Assembly: GCF_042682785.1 (NCBI RefSeq)
Contig: NZ_JBHUIB010000001.1
Coordinates: forward strand, 620,001-684,000
Direction of reading: 5' to 3'
Source: Thalassotalea_F euphylliae
GTDB taxonomy: Bacteria; Pseudomonadota; Gammaproteobacteria; Enterobacterales; Alteromonadaceae
DNA length: 64,000 nt
A program made the position numbers and the translations under genes. Below, one piece after another: positions 25,827 to 34,542 of this stretch. Under the pieces are notes generated by a model. The model did no database searches, was not told where the DNA came from, and saw only the letters and a program-made list of their open reading frames with translations. Positions within the stretch are counted from its first letter, which is position 1; each line of letters starts with the position of its first letter.

Positions 25827-26969
25827 TTAGTGGCTGAAAATTAACTGCCCTTTGATCCATGTCTGCTCAACATTCAGTTCGGTATCAAGTACAACAAAAT
25901 CTGCTTGTTTGCCTTGGTTTAATGCGCCTATTTGATTGTCTAGTTTGGCGTATTGCGCAGGGTATAGACTTGCCATACGCAAGCTTTCATCAAGCGCTAT
26001 ATTGACCTTTTGATGGGTATTTTTAACAGCGCTTGCCATATCTAGGACTGACCCTGCTAACTCGCCGGTAGTTGAGGTTAACTTGCCGTCTGAAAGCGTG
26101 ACCGTACGGTCGAAAAAAGCAAATTCATTATCATACGTACCTACCGGTGGCATGGCGTCAGTGACTAAAAACACTTTACCTGCTGGCTTTGCCTTTATCG
26201 CAATTTGACACGTTGCGTAATCGACATGATGACCATCAACGATCAAACCACAACTGGTATTATCATTTAACAAGGCACAACCAACCACGCCAGGCTCACG
26301 ACTCGTTAACGGTGACATCGCATTATATAGATGTGTAAATCCATCAGCACCGGCGTTTACCGCTTTTTGGGCGGTCGCAAAGTCAGCATTGGTATGTCCT
26401 AAACACACTTTAATCCCAAGTGACACCATGCGTGCGACATCTTCAGGAAGTACATTTTCTGGTGCTAGCGTGACAAGAATCTGGCCAATGTCTTTACGCT
26501 CAAGGATATGCCATTCTTCTGCTGAAATTGGGCGAATAAACTCTTCACTATGCGCCCCTTTTTTAGCGACCGATAAATGAGGCCCTTCAAAGTGAATACC
26601 GACAATCCCAGCAACACCTTCAACTAACGCATTAGCAACAGCGTCCGCTGCCTGCGCCATCACCTCTACTTTGTCGGTGATCAGCGTTGGCAACATCGCG
26701 GTAGTACCGTATTTGGCATGCGCGGCCATGATGGTTTGGACGCCTTCAACTGAGGGAGAAGAGTTGAGTAACGCGCCACCACCACCATTGACCTGCAAAT
26801 CGATAAAGCCGGGCGCAACCAACCCGCGTAAATGGGTATCTTCTGGCGCCAATTGAGACTGACAATCAAGCGAGGTAATTTTACCGTCAGTGACGGTAAA
26901 TCGAACATTGTCCAAAAAGTTTTGCCCATCAAATACACGTGCTGCGAAGAAGGTTTTACTGCCTGACAT
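25827..26969 (-). CDS. nagA: N-acetylglucosamine-6-phosphate deacetylase
   Basis: This 380-residue amidohydrolase-fold enzyme converts GlcNAc-6-P to GlcN-6-P and acetate. Metal and substrate residues are seen in GFIDLQVNGGGG, HFEGPHL, the His of CLGHTNADF, HLYNAMSP and the catalytic Asp of LVTDAMPPVG. It starts 8 bp after nagB-II, within the same operon. Confidence 0.95.
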   Translation of the reverse strand: MSGSKTFFAARVFDGQNFLDNVRFTVTDGKITSLDCQSQLAPEDTHLRGLVAPGFIDLQVNGGGGALLNSSPSVEGVQTIMAAHAKYGTTAMLPTLITDKVEVMAQAADAVANALVEGVAGIVGIHFEGPHLSVAKKGAHSEEFIRPISAEEWHILERKDIGQILVTLAPENVLPEDVARMVSLGIKVCLGHTNADFATAQKAVNAGADGFTHLYNAMSPLTSREPGVVGCALLNDNTSCGLIVDGHHVDYATCQIAIKAKPAGKVFLVTDAMPPVGTYDNEFAFFDRTVTLSDGKLTSTTGELAGSVLDMASAVKNTHQKVNIALDESLRMASLYPAQYAKLDNQIGALNQGKQADFVVLDTELNVEQTWIKGQLIFSH

Positions 26970-26977
26970 GGAATTTC

Positions 26978-27976
26978 CTATACCGTTTTCGTCACTTTCT
27001 TAAGCCCTTTAGGCTCATCGGGATTAAAACCTTTAGCGACAGCCACTTTTGCGACGTCAAGGTAAAAGCGCTGCAACACGACCAGCGGTGCAATGCGCGG
27101 ATGAATCGAGTTATCTGTCTGTTTAAGATGAACGACATCAGCACCACGACTTGTCACTTCCTCTACCTGCTCGTTGTGAGACGCTGCACTTTCATCATTT
27201 ACTGCACAGTTCAATATCGCCAATCCTTGCTCTACAAGCGTGACAGGCCCATGTAAGAATTCAGCACTACTAAACGCTTCAGCGTGAATGCTACTGACTT
27301 CTTTGAGTTTCAGCGCCATTTCTTTTGATACTGCATAGCCAAGGCCACGGCCCAAAACAACCATATTCTTAACATCAGCTAATGCTTCTGGTGTCAACTG
27401 AGCATCACTATCCACCATATTTTGTAACGCTGAAGGTAATGTATCTAATGCAGCAATTAACCCTTGGTTTTGTGTCCAATATGCCGTTAACTGTAGCAAT
27501 GCAGAAAGCGTCGATAAGTAGCTCTTTGTCGCAGCTACCGAAATTTCAGCACCCGCTTTAAGTGGAATAAAATCATCCACCACTTCTGTCAGTGGTGATG
27601 TTTCATCGTTTACTAGCGCAATACAGTATGCGCCCGCCTTTTTAGCCATTTCAGCTTGAGCAATAATGTCTGGGCTTCGGCCCGACTGTGAGATAACAAT
27701 CACCATCGCACCTTGCAAATTCAGCTGTTTTCCGTAGACGCTCGCAACAGATGGCGCAGCGGAACTCACCGGAACACCTGCCTCAATTTCAATTAGATAC
27801 TTGCCAAATACACCGGCGTGATCTGATGAACCACGGCCAATAATCATGACCATTTTAGGGTTTAGTAAGCGCAGCTTTTCGCCCACACGCTCCATCAGAG
27901 ACTGATTTGCCGCCAGTTGAACTGCAATGATTGAAGGCGACTCTGCCGCCTCTTTTTCCATGATAGTTTGAGTCAT
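26978..27976 (-). CDS. nagB-II: glucosamine-6-phosphate deaminase, SIS type (NagB-II)
   Basis: This 332-residue protein has two SIS domains. It carries GRGSSDHAGVFGKYL and VISQSGRSPD, as in the isomerase half of GlmS, but no glutaminase domain. Proteins of this kind replace the classical NagB in Shewanella-like bacteria and turn GlcN-6-P into Fru-6-P and ammonia. It sits between nagK (38 bp) and nagA (8 bp), which fixes the role better than the fold alone. Confidence 0.92.
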   Translation of the reverse strand: MTQTIMEKEAAESPSIIAVQLAANQSLMERVGEKLRLLNPKMVMIIGRGSSDHAGVFGKYLIEIEAGVPVSSAAPSVASVYGKQLNLQGAMVIVISQSGRSPDIIAQAEMAKKAGAYCIALVNDETSPLTEVVDDFIPLKAGAEISVAATKSYLSTLSALLQLTAYWTQNQGLIAALDTLPSALQNMVDSDAQLTPEALADVKNMVVLGRGLGYAVSKEMALKLKEVSSIHAEAFSSAEFLHGPVTLVEQGLAILNCAVNDESAASHNEQVEEVTSRGADVVHLKQTDNSIHPRIAPLVVLQRFYLDVAKVAVAKGFNPDEPKGLKKVTKTV

Positions 27977-28014
27977 TGTTAACCTGCTCGTAAATAAATT
28001 ATGTCTTCAAGTTG

Positions 28015-28911
28015 CTAGCTTGCTGCTAACTGCTGGCGCGCATAAATCACTGCGCCTATCTCAGGAGGTAATAGCGGCTCAGCCAACGCTGTCTGAATGT
28101 CTTGATCAAGCCATGGCGTTAAGATGTGAGATAATCCACCAATAAGCGATATGCGCTTAGGTTGACGGGTTTGCAGCTTGCGCGCTACTCGACTGATGTA
28201 ATCAGCCCCCTCTTCGATGATATCTTTGGCGACTTGATCGTTATCTTTCGCTGCATCAAACACCAAGCCTGCCATTTTCGCGTAAAACGCTGCTGGCTTA
28301 GCAGCAATCGCTTCGACCATTTCAACAGCATCATTTGCCTCTAAGTGTTTCAGCACCGTATCACTCAAACTAGTCGGTTCGGTCAAACCATCAAGTGACA
28401 ACAAGACTTGTTTTGCTGCTTGGAGGCCGATCCATGCACCGCTGCCCTTATCACCATGCGGGAAGCCATGTGCACCTACAATGTGCGACTCTCCATCTAC
28501 ATGAACGAAGCCACATGAACCAGTGCCAGTGATCATCACTGCACCGTCTTCACCTGCATGAGCCCCTAAGCAAGCAATAAGTAAATCAGTGGCTAAAAAC
28601 ATTTGCTTAAACGGGTGTTGCCACGCATTCATTTGGTTGAACAGTACTGGCAAGTTAACGCCAGCTAAGCCGACACCCGCATTAAGCTCTGGTAATATAT
28701 CTGCGCTTAAACCTGCATCAGCGATCGCAAGTTTTGCAGATTCGGTAATTGAACGAGTCGCTTGCTCAAAACCATGAAGAGGGTTACCTGGACCTGAAAT
28801 ACCGGTACCTAGCACATTATTTTGTGCATCGACCAGTACGGCTTTACATTTGCTACCGCCGCCATCTATCCCTAAAAATAACCCTTGGCTGTTTAAATCG
28901 CCTTTAAGCAT
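28015..28911 (-). CDS. nagK: N-acetylglucosamine kinase, BadF/BadG family
   Basis: This 298-residue ASKHA-fold kinase has phosphate-1 loop FLGIDGGGSKCKAVLVD, a phosphate-2 region MITGTGSCGF and the adenosine motif ISLIGGLSHI. It phosphorylates GlcNAc taken up by NagP. It is first in the nagK-nagB-nagA-nagP operon, behind an operator fused to its -35 box (28986-29003). No terminator separates it from the hexosaminidase gene upstream, so read-through is possible. Confidence 0.9.
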   Translation of the reverse strand: MLKGDLNSQGLFLGIDGGGSKCKAVLVDAQNNVLGTGISGPGNPLHGFEQATRSITESAKLAIADAGLSADILPELNAGVGLAGVNLPVLFNQMNAWQHPFKQMFLATDLLIACLGAHAGEDGAVMITGTGSCGFVHVDGESHIVGAHGFPHGDKGSGAWIGLQAAKQVLLSLDGLTEPTSLSDTVLKHLEANDAVEMVEAIAAKPAAFYAKMAGLVFDAAKDNDQVAKDIIEEGADYISRVARKLQTRQPKRISLIGGLSHILTPWLDQDIQTALAEPLLPPEIGAVIYARQQLAAS

Positions 28912-28973
28912 GTAGACCTCGTTATACTCCGCCGCTGTTGTATTTTTATGTGCGGCGCTCTCTTAATGATTAC

Positions 28974-29003
28974 ATCTTAACCACAAATGACAGCGTTGTC
29001 ATT
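28974..29003 (-). promoter_or_regulatory. nagK promoter with NagR-type operator
   Basis: The palindrome TGACAGCGTTGTCA (28988-29001) has flanking AA and TT extending the symmetry. On the minus strand ATGACA (28997-29002) serves as -35 and TAAGAT (28974-28979) as -10, with 17 bp between. The operator covers the -35 box, as expected for repression. Confidence 0.75.
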
Positions 29004-29078
29004 TACTTTTTTTTACTTTATTTACAAAGCGTCACAATTGTAACTATGCCTTTGTATTACTTAAAAATATTTTTTGAT

Positions 29079-31781
29079 TTATTTTACTTTTAGCTCGCGA
29101 CCAAAGCGGTCACCTAGATAATTAACACTGCGCACTTCGACCTCGCCGTCTACGGCTACAGGCTGTTCATAGCGAAGCCAAGGCTTGCCTTGCTCACGAT
29201 ACTCGATTGCTAGACCTGGAAACGCGGTGTTTGCGTGCAACTGGCCGTCAATAACTTTGGCGCCTACGGTTGGAATTCTAAAGTGAACGCCGCCAATATC
29301 GAGTTTTGCCAGCTCTTTCGTGCCAAGTGTGTGTGCAAAGTTGAACCACGCTTGATCTCGCTGTGCTCTGAGCTCAGCGGTAAACGCATTAGTCTCTTTA
29401 CTGTATTTGAAGCCATCATAATTGTACGGAACCGCCCAATCTGCTTGGTGCCAAGCGCGCTCTGCTAATGCGATGAAGCGTGGGAATAATTTGTATTCTG
29501 CGGTATTTTCAGTACGCGCATTCTCGCTCCACAACTGCCCTTGCAGCCCTAAGAATGTTAACCCTTTGTTTAGTGGCGCATGTTTTACCTTGCCCTGCTC
29601 ATCAAGTTGCAGCGTATCATCCGCTTCATATTGGTTGTCAGCTCTGTCTAACCAGAATTCGGCATGTACAGGCAAATTATCTGGCATAAAATTAAACATT
29701 TTACGCGTGTTTATTTGGCGAGCAGCCCAATAGTAGCCATGCTCTTTAGGGTCGGCTTCATAGGGAAAATCAAAATATGTGACATCAGGGCTAGAAACGA
29801 CTACTTGCCAGTTATAGTTCGCTAATTTGTGCGCTGATTGATGCCCTTGCCATGCAAGTGGGTGCCAAGCATTCACTTGTACTACTGGAGGCATATTTTC
29901 AGGGTTCGTATGTTCTAAGCCATCAATCCAAGCAGCGGCCTCAATATCTAGTTCAGCAAGCATATTCGACACACGTTCAACGAAATACGCACCTAGCTCT
30001 TTCGAGCTAGCAATTTCTGCTTTATGTTCAGCTAAAAAGCTTTGGCAAGCGGGCGAATCAACCCAAGCGCCTGCCGTTTCATCTGCACCAATGTGGTATC
30101 GCGTTAACGGATGGCCTACTTCAGCATGGATAGCTTTGACATCTTTCATCACCTGCTCGATGAATTTGTATGATGACTCCATACAAACGTTGATAGTGTT
30201 GTCGTTGTAATACTGCACCGATGAGTACACAGTTTTGTCATCTTGGTCATGCAGTAAAAACTCTGTTGCTTTGTCTTCTTGCTCTAGCGCCATGTACTTT
30301 TTGTAACGCGCATTCATCGCGGTAACTGCCGCACGAGAGTGCCCTGGCATATCTAACGATGGAATCACTTGAATATAGCGTTGTTTAGCAGCAACAAGAA
30401 TTTCTTGATAGTCAGCGACAGAGTAATAGCCATTTACACCGCTTTCTGGGTCTACACCCGCACCAAGTTGTGGCAATAAACACGTCGTTTCCTCCGGATC
30501 GAAACAACGCTTACTGGCAATCTCTGTCAATTCAGGCAGGCTTGGAATTTCGAGGCGCCAGCCTTCATCATCTCCCAAGTGCAAATGCAGCTTATTCATT
30601 TTGTACGCTGCCATTTGATCGAGTAGCTTTAAGATAAACGCTTTATCATGAAAGTTACGCGCAACATCGACTAGAATACCGCGAAATTCATAGTGTGGTT
30701 CGTCTTCTACCGTCACCGCTGGCAGTAAAGCACTCCCAGGTGTTAACAAAGCTGCCAATGACTGCAATCCATTAAATACACCATTGCCATCAACACCAAC
30801 GATACTTATTTCGGTTGCCGTAACCGACAACAAATAGCTTCCAGGCTTTTTGCTACCATCGCGCTTTTTGCTGAAAGTGATTGGCAAGCCATTATTATTA
30901 AAATTGATGCCTAAGCTCGTTAAACGTTCTAGCGCTGGTGCCACTTCTTCTTGCGATACGTTTTCCCAATTAATGCTCAAACCTGCACTAATGTCAGCAG
31001 GCTTTCCTGTGGTTTCAACTAACTGTTTTGGCGTAGGAATAATATGGGAAGAAATGTCCTGCGCATGCTCGTTTACTGCAGCGTTACGCTCATACAAACG
31101 CTCTGCGGTTAACCAAACCGTCTTGTCATTTGCATCACGCTTGAAATGTTTTACTTCGTCCGTGTACGGTTCAACGTAAGGCAACACTTCTAACCCTGTT
31201 TCTGGGTTAATCATAGGCTTGGTTGATGCAATAACGCGGGCAGTCAGGTTGTCACCAGTGACAATATAATTTGGCAAAGCATCTGTTTCTGACAAAGACC
31301 AAAAATTTGCTCTAAATAGTAAGGTTTTAGTTTCACCAGCCATAAAGCCTGTAAATCCCTCTGATAGAGAAATCTTGTGTAAGTCGCCATTTAAATGACT
31401 GACTTGCGCCCAGTCACTCTCAAAACTTTGTACTGGCGATATTTGACTAAAGTAAATAGACCAGTCTTTAACCTTGATATCTTGTTTTGCGGTGAAGCTA
31501 AGCTCGACCTCGAAGCAAGCGCCGTTAGCTTTATCCTTGTCACACTTAACACTCGGTTCGTTAGTCACTAGACGATATTTCACATCTAACACTGCCGCCA
31601 ATAGATCAATATCAGCTTGCCCAGCAGATTGAAGTGTCTCTGGCACATTAGCCGGCGCTACTTGGTCGCTCAGCTCTGTCTTGTTTTGCATAGACTCGTT
31701 TTGCGAGTTATCGCTACAAGCACTGAGGACTGATAAGGAAAATAAGGTTAAGGCAACGGTAGATAACTTCATTATTTGCAT
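29079..31781 (-). CDS. beta-N-acetylhexosaminidase, GH20 lipoprotein
   Basis: From the ATG at 31781 it has 900 residues; the first in-frame TTG at 31832 would lie inside the operator. The N terminus is a lipoprotein signal with lipobox LSAC, so the enzyme is probably anchored in the outer membrane. Domains in order: CHB_HEX N-terminal carbohydrate-binding domain (about 45-200), GH20b (about 250-370), the GH20 barrel with the catalytic pair in HIGADETAGAW near residue 565, and a C-terminal beta domain. It releases GlcNAc from chito-oligosaccharides. It is next to nagK and has its own NagR-type operator. Confidence 0.93.
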   Translation of the reverse strand: MQIMKLSTVALTLFSLSVLSACSDNSQNESMQNKTELSDQVAPANVPETLQSAGQADIDLLAAVLDVKYRLVTNEPSVKCDKDKANGACFEVELSFTAKQDIKVKDWSIYFSQISPVQSFESDWAQVSHLNGDLHKISLSEGFTGFMAGETKTLLFRANFWSLSETDALPNYIVTGDNLTARVIASTKPMINPETGLEVLPYVEPYTDEVKHFKRDANDKTVWLTAERLYERNAAVNEHAQDISSHIIPTPKQLVETTGKPADISAGLSINWENVSQEEVAPALERLTSLGINFNNNGLPITFSKKRDGSKKPGSYLLSVTATEISIVGVDGNGVFNGLQSLAALLTPGSALLPAVTVEDEPHYEFRGILVDVARNFHDKAFILKLLDQMAAYKMNKLHLHLGDDEGWRLEIPSLPELTEIASKRCFDPEETTCLLPQLGAGVDPESGVNGYYSVADYQEILVAAKQRYIQVIPSLDMPGHSRAAVTAMNARYKKYMALEQEDKATEFLLHDQDDKTVYSSVQYYNDNTINVCMESSYKFIEQVMKDVKAIHAEVGHPLTRYHIGADETAGAWVDSPACQSFLAEHKAEIASSKELGAYFVERVSNMLAELDIEAAAWIDGLEHTNPENMPPVVQVNAWHPLAWQGHQSAHKLANYNWQVVVSSPDVTYFDFPYEADPKEHGYYWAARQINTRKMFNFMPDNLPVHAEFWLDRADNQYEADDTLQLDEQGKVKHAPLNKGLTFLGLQGQLWSENARTENTAEYKLFPRFIALAERAWHQADWAVPYNYDGFKYSKETNAFTAELRAQRDQAWFNFAHTLGTKELAKLDIGGVHFRIPTVGAKVIDGQLHANTAFPGLAIEYREQGKPWLRYEQPVAVDGEVEVRSVNYLGDRFGRELKVK

Positions 31782-31804
31782 ATTTTTCGTTCTAGATTGG
31801 CTAT

Positions 31805-31832
31805 AAGATACCAATTTTGACAGCGCTGTCAA
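31805..31832 (-). promoter_or_regulatory. hexosaminidase promoter with NagR-type operator
   Basis: The perfect palindrome TGACAGCGCTGTCA lies at 31818-31831. On the minus strand TTGACA (31827-31832) is the -35 box and TATCTT (31805-31810) the -10, 16 bp apart. Initiation would fall about 20 bp before the chosen ATG. Confidence 0.78.
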
Positions 31833-31918
31833 AACTAAATAACAAATTTGTCACAACTATTTTTTAAGAAAAGAAAACAGTAACGAGATTTCAATATGTT
31901 ACTGTCTGGTCGGTACAG

Positions 31919-32401
31919 TTATTCAGGAAGTGAGTAAGAGAACGTATAAAAGTGCTGACCGTCTTGGATATCGATAACAAGCGAGCCGCTTATGCCAGAT
32001 AGCTCATGAGTGCCAGAGCCAGGCATGATATCAATCACCAACGATTGGCCTTGTGCTGACATATGCCCTTGATGAATAAACGTAAAACCGCCCTTTTTGC
32101 CCGCAAGTTCACCATCAAAATCCTCAATAGCAATGTAACTAGCGTGGCCATTTTCCAGTCTTTTACTCAACATTTGGCCAACAGCCTTACCTGTTAATTC
32201 ACCATGGTATGTTTTATCGATGAGCATTCGACCTGCGTTCACTTTGTCGTCTTTTTGAGGTGTTAAAGACACATCAAACTTGCCGGTTGCTTCCATACTA
32301 AACTCTTGTATTGTTTTTGCCTTTACCTTGATAGATAACAGTGGAAAGTGCAATAGCGACATGAAGATAAAAACAATTTTAACTAATGACGTTAGCTTCA
32401 T
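31919..32401 (-). CDS. secreted DUF3224-family protein
   Basis: I chose the ATG at 32401 (160 residues), with GGTGAG before it; an in-frame ATG at 32437 would run into the GGDEF gene. A signal peptide (about 1-28) is followed by a beta-barrel-like domain typical of DUF3224: MEATGKFDVSLTP, MLIDKTYHGELTGKAVGQML, GFTFIHQGHM, and GSGTHELSGISGSLVIDI. The fold is related to allene-oxide-cyclase barrels; no enzymatic role is established. It lies directly downstream of a GGDEF gene and upstream of the hexosaminidase. Confidence 0.72.
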   Translation of the reverse strand: MKLTSLVKIVFIFMSLLHFPLLSIKVKAKTIQEFSMEATGKFDVSLTPQKDDKVNAGRMLIDKTYHGELTGKAVGQMLSKRLENGHASYIAIEDFDGELAGKKGGFTFIHQGHMSAQGQSLVIDIMPGSGTHELSGISGSLVIDIQDGQHFYTFSYSLPE

Positions 32402-32423
32402 GTTGCTCACCAATGAGCCACTG

Positions 32424-33566
32424 TTACGAGTAAACATTATCTCGCCCCATTTGCTTCGCCAACATCAAGCGCGCATCGGCTATCTTTATTGCTTCACCAA
32501 GAGATGTCTTTTGGTCATCACCAAATACACCAAAACTTGCAGTAAATTTAATGTCATGACCATCAAGCGCTATGGTTAAATGGCGCGTCGATTGGCAGAG
32601 GCGCTTAGCAATATCACGCGCCAATTCAATAGAAGCATGAGGTAATTTAATCAAAAATTCTTCACCGCCATACCGAATAACAGAATCCTCATTGCGCACG
32701 GAATTTTTGATATGTTTGGCAAAGCGCTTTATCACTTGATCACCGACACAATGCCCATATTCGTCATTGATTCGCTTGAAGTGGTCGATGTCACAGATAA
32801 TCACACTGCCTTGATAATTGCTATGATAAAACTCCGGCAAATGCTCATTCAGAATTTTTCTGTTGTAGGCGCCAGATAACGCATCTATTCGACTGTCTTT
32901 TCTCGCCATTGCGATAATTTTGTTCAGGAACAGCGCATAAATTGCCAGTGTAATCACAACTGTGTTACTCATCACAATCAGCAAAAACGCCCAAGAAAAC
33001 TGTACTTGTTGATCGGTAAACAAGGCGGCTAAGGGGTAACTTACAACGAGGTTAAATAATACGTAACAAAGCCCTAACTGATAAAACAAAGTACCGCGGT
33101 TTCTGCTCAACCGGCCTTTCAGCGTCAAACTCAACGCAAACAACACTAAGCCTCCTTCAGTAAGAGCCAACAACACATTTCGAACAACAAAATTATCGCG
33201 CCACACTAAGGTAACAAGCACCACAAAAATCAACAATGCACTATAAAAGCGGTTGTTAATACTGCCATGTTTGACTTTAAAGAGCAGAGAAGTCGCTAAC
33301 ACAATTGAAAAGTAGCTACTAATGAATAAGACATTAGCTATAGAGGTCGTGATATTAATCAAAGCCGTCTGATTGGCATACAAAACCTGTTGAGAACCAA
33401 AAAAGTATCCTGCACCCCACAACAAAATAGTCGCTCGACAAAAACGTAACGATGTCCTGTCGCGTGTTGATTCAAGAGGAGGAATAAAGAATAGACTGAG
33501 GAACATTAGCAAGCTGAGAATCAAGCCAATGCTGTTTAACCAATGAACAATCCCTGTTGCCGACAT
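32424..33566 (-). CDS. membrane diguanylate cyclase (GGDEF)
   Basis: This protein of 380 residues has six or seven N-terminal membrane helices (about 1-215) with short loops and a C-terminal GGDEF domain. The active-site motif GGEEF is intact, and the RxxD inhibition site RNED lies five residues before it. It probably makes c-di-GMP in response to a membrane-sensed signal. It is embedded in the GlcNAc locus but has no visible NagR box. The DUF3224 gene follows within 25 bp. Confidence 0.9.
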   Translation of the reverse strand: MSATGIVHWLNSIGLILSLLMFLSLFFIPPLESTRDRTSLRFCRATILLWGAGYFFGSQQVLYANQTALINITTSIANVLFISSYFSIVLATSLLFKVKHGSINNRFYSALLIFVVLVTLVWRDNFVVRNVLLALTEGGLVLFALSLTLKGRLSRNRGTLFYQLGLCYVLFNLVVSYPLAALFTDQQVQFSWAFLLIVMSNTVVITLAIYALFLNKIIAMARKDSRIDALSGAYNRKILNEHLPEFYHSNYQGSVIICDIDHFKRINDEYGHCVGDQVIKRFAKHIKNSVRNEDSVIRYGGEEFLIKLPHASIELARDIAKRLCQSTRHLTIALDGHDIKFTASFGVFGDDQKTSLGEAIKIADARLMLAKQMGRDNVYS

Positions 33567-33619
33567 AGCTGATTAAATCCTTTTAATCTACTAGCTGAAA
33601 AGTAGGCGTAGTAAAATAG

Positions 33620-33652
33620 CGCCAGTGAGCTAAAAAGTCTAGCTCACTGGCG
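33620..33652. terminator. 12-bp perfect hairpin after sapC
   Basis: CGCCAGTGAGCT pairs with AGCTCACTGGCG around a 9-nt loop. There is no strong T-run on either side, so it may be an mRNA 3' stabiliser or a weak terminator of sapC. Confidence 0.6.
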
Positions 33653-33667
33653 ACAAAAGCGAAATCT

Positions 33668-34369
33668 TTATTTTGCTTTCATACGCGCTAAATTATTCAG
33701 CTGGTGCACAGATAACATGTGCGCATAAATTGGTGACAAATAGCCACGCTTTTTCATGTCAATAAAATCTTCATCTGATAACGCATTGAGTTTGCGTTCA
33801 TCTACCAAGTATACCCCGCTTAACTGGCGTTTTTGTTCACCTAGTTGAATGTTTAACGTTTGCTCTACCAGAAGTTCTTTTTCTGCAAGAAAACGTGTAA
33901 ACGCTTTAGTGACGTGCATGTTTTCGAAGTATTTACCTATCGCGTTTTTGCGGTTTTCCATGAACGGTGTTTCTTTGCCTTCTTCATCAAAAACAGCTTC
34001 GCCTTCTTGATTGTTCATGATGACATCGTCTTCGATTAGTAACACTTGCATGTCTTCCGGGTTTTCTGGAGACGGCATTAACGCCAATGGATAATGTGTT
34101 ACAACAGCTGGCACGTAGCCACCTTTCCACGTTTCCTCGCCAACAAAAAGGTTTTCACCTTCTTCAAAGCCCAATACGGCTACTGACTGAAACTCACCTG
34201 TTTCTGAGTTTTTGACAAATACGATTGGCATCTCTGCACTCGCATTTGAAAATTCGTGAACGATAAGCGGCACTATTTGTTGGTCGCTTACGTGCGGAAA
34301 ATGACGCGTTTTAGGTAATTTAATTTTACCGTGATCGATGGCATTTAACGGTCTAACCGGCGCACTCAT
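33668..34369 (-). CDS. SapC-family protein
   Basis: This protein of 233 residues matches the SapC family, named after a Campylobacter S-layer-associated protein: it has HFPHVSDQQIVPLIVHEFSNASAEMPIVFV at the N terminus and a conserved YPLALMPS segment. There is no signal peptide or membrane helix. In marine and plant-associated proteobacteria SapC genes recur beside TonB receptors and tryptophan-halogenase-like genes in sugar loci, as here; the biochemical role is unknown. It is divergent from the halogenase-like gene at 34543, with a NagR-type operator in the gap. Confidence 0.85.
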   Translation of the reverse strand: MSAPVRPLNAIDHGKIKLPKTRHFPHVSDQQIVPLIVHEFSNASAEMPIVFVKNSETGEFQSVAVLGFEEGENLFVGEETWKGGYVPAVVTHYPLALMPSPENPEDMQVLLIEDDVIMNNQEGEAVFDEEGKETPFMENRKNAIGKYFENMHVTKAFTRFLAEKELLVEQTLNIQLGEQKRQLSGVYLVDERKLNALSDEDFIDMKKRGYLSPIYAHMLSVHQLNNLARMKAK

Positions 34370-34486
34370 ATTGTTTCCTTTATTGTATATCTATTTTTTA
34401 ACACAAGCGTTATAGCAGATTTGCTCAGTGATGTAACCCTTGAAAGCGTCTTACTTCCCGCTCTTTTTAGTTTTTGCGAACAACAT

Positions 34487-34514
34487 TTGACAACGCTGTC
34501 ATAAGTTTTATGAT
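34487..34514 (+). promoter_or_regulatory. promoter with NagR-type operator before the first halogenase-like gene
   Basis: TTGACA (34487-34492), 16 bp, TATGAT (34509-34514). The palindrome TGACAACGCTGTCA (34488-34501) overlaps the -35 box. The same operator could influence divergent sapC, about 120 bp away. Confidence 0.78.
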
Positions 34515-34542
34515 GAAGACTGATAAATATTGAGTAGAAAAT

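Noticed and set aside
29079..31832. TTG at 31832 as start of the hexosaminidase
   Set aside because: It lies inside the operator/-35 box; the lipoprotein signal begins at the ATG at 31781 or 31772.
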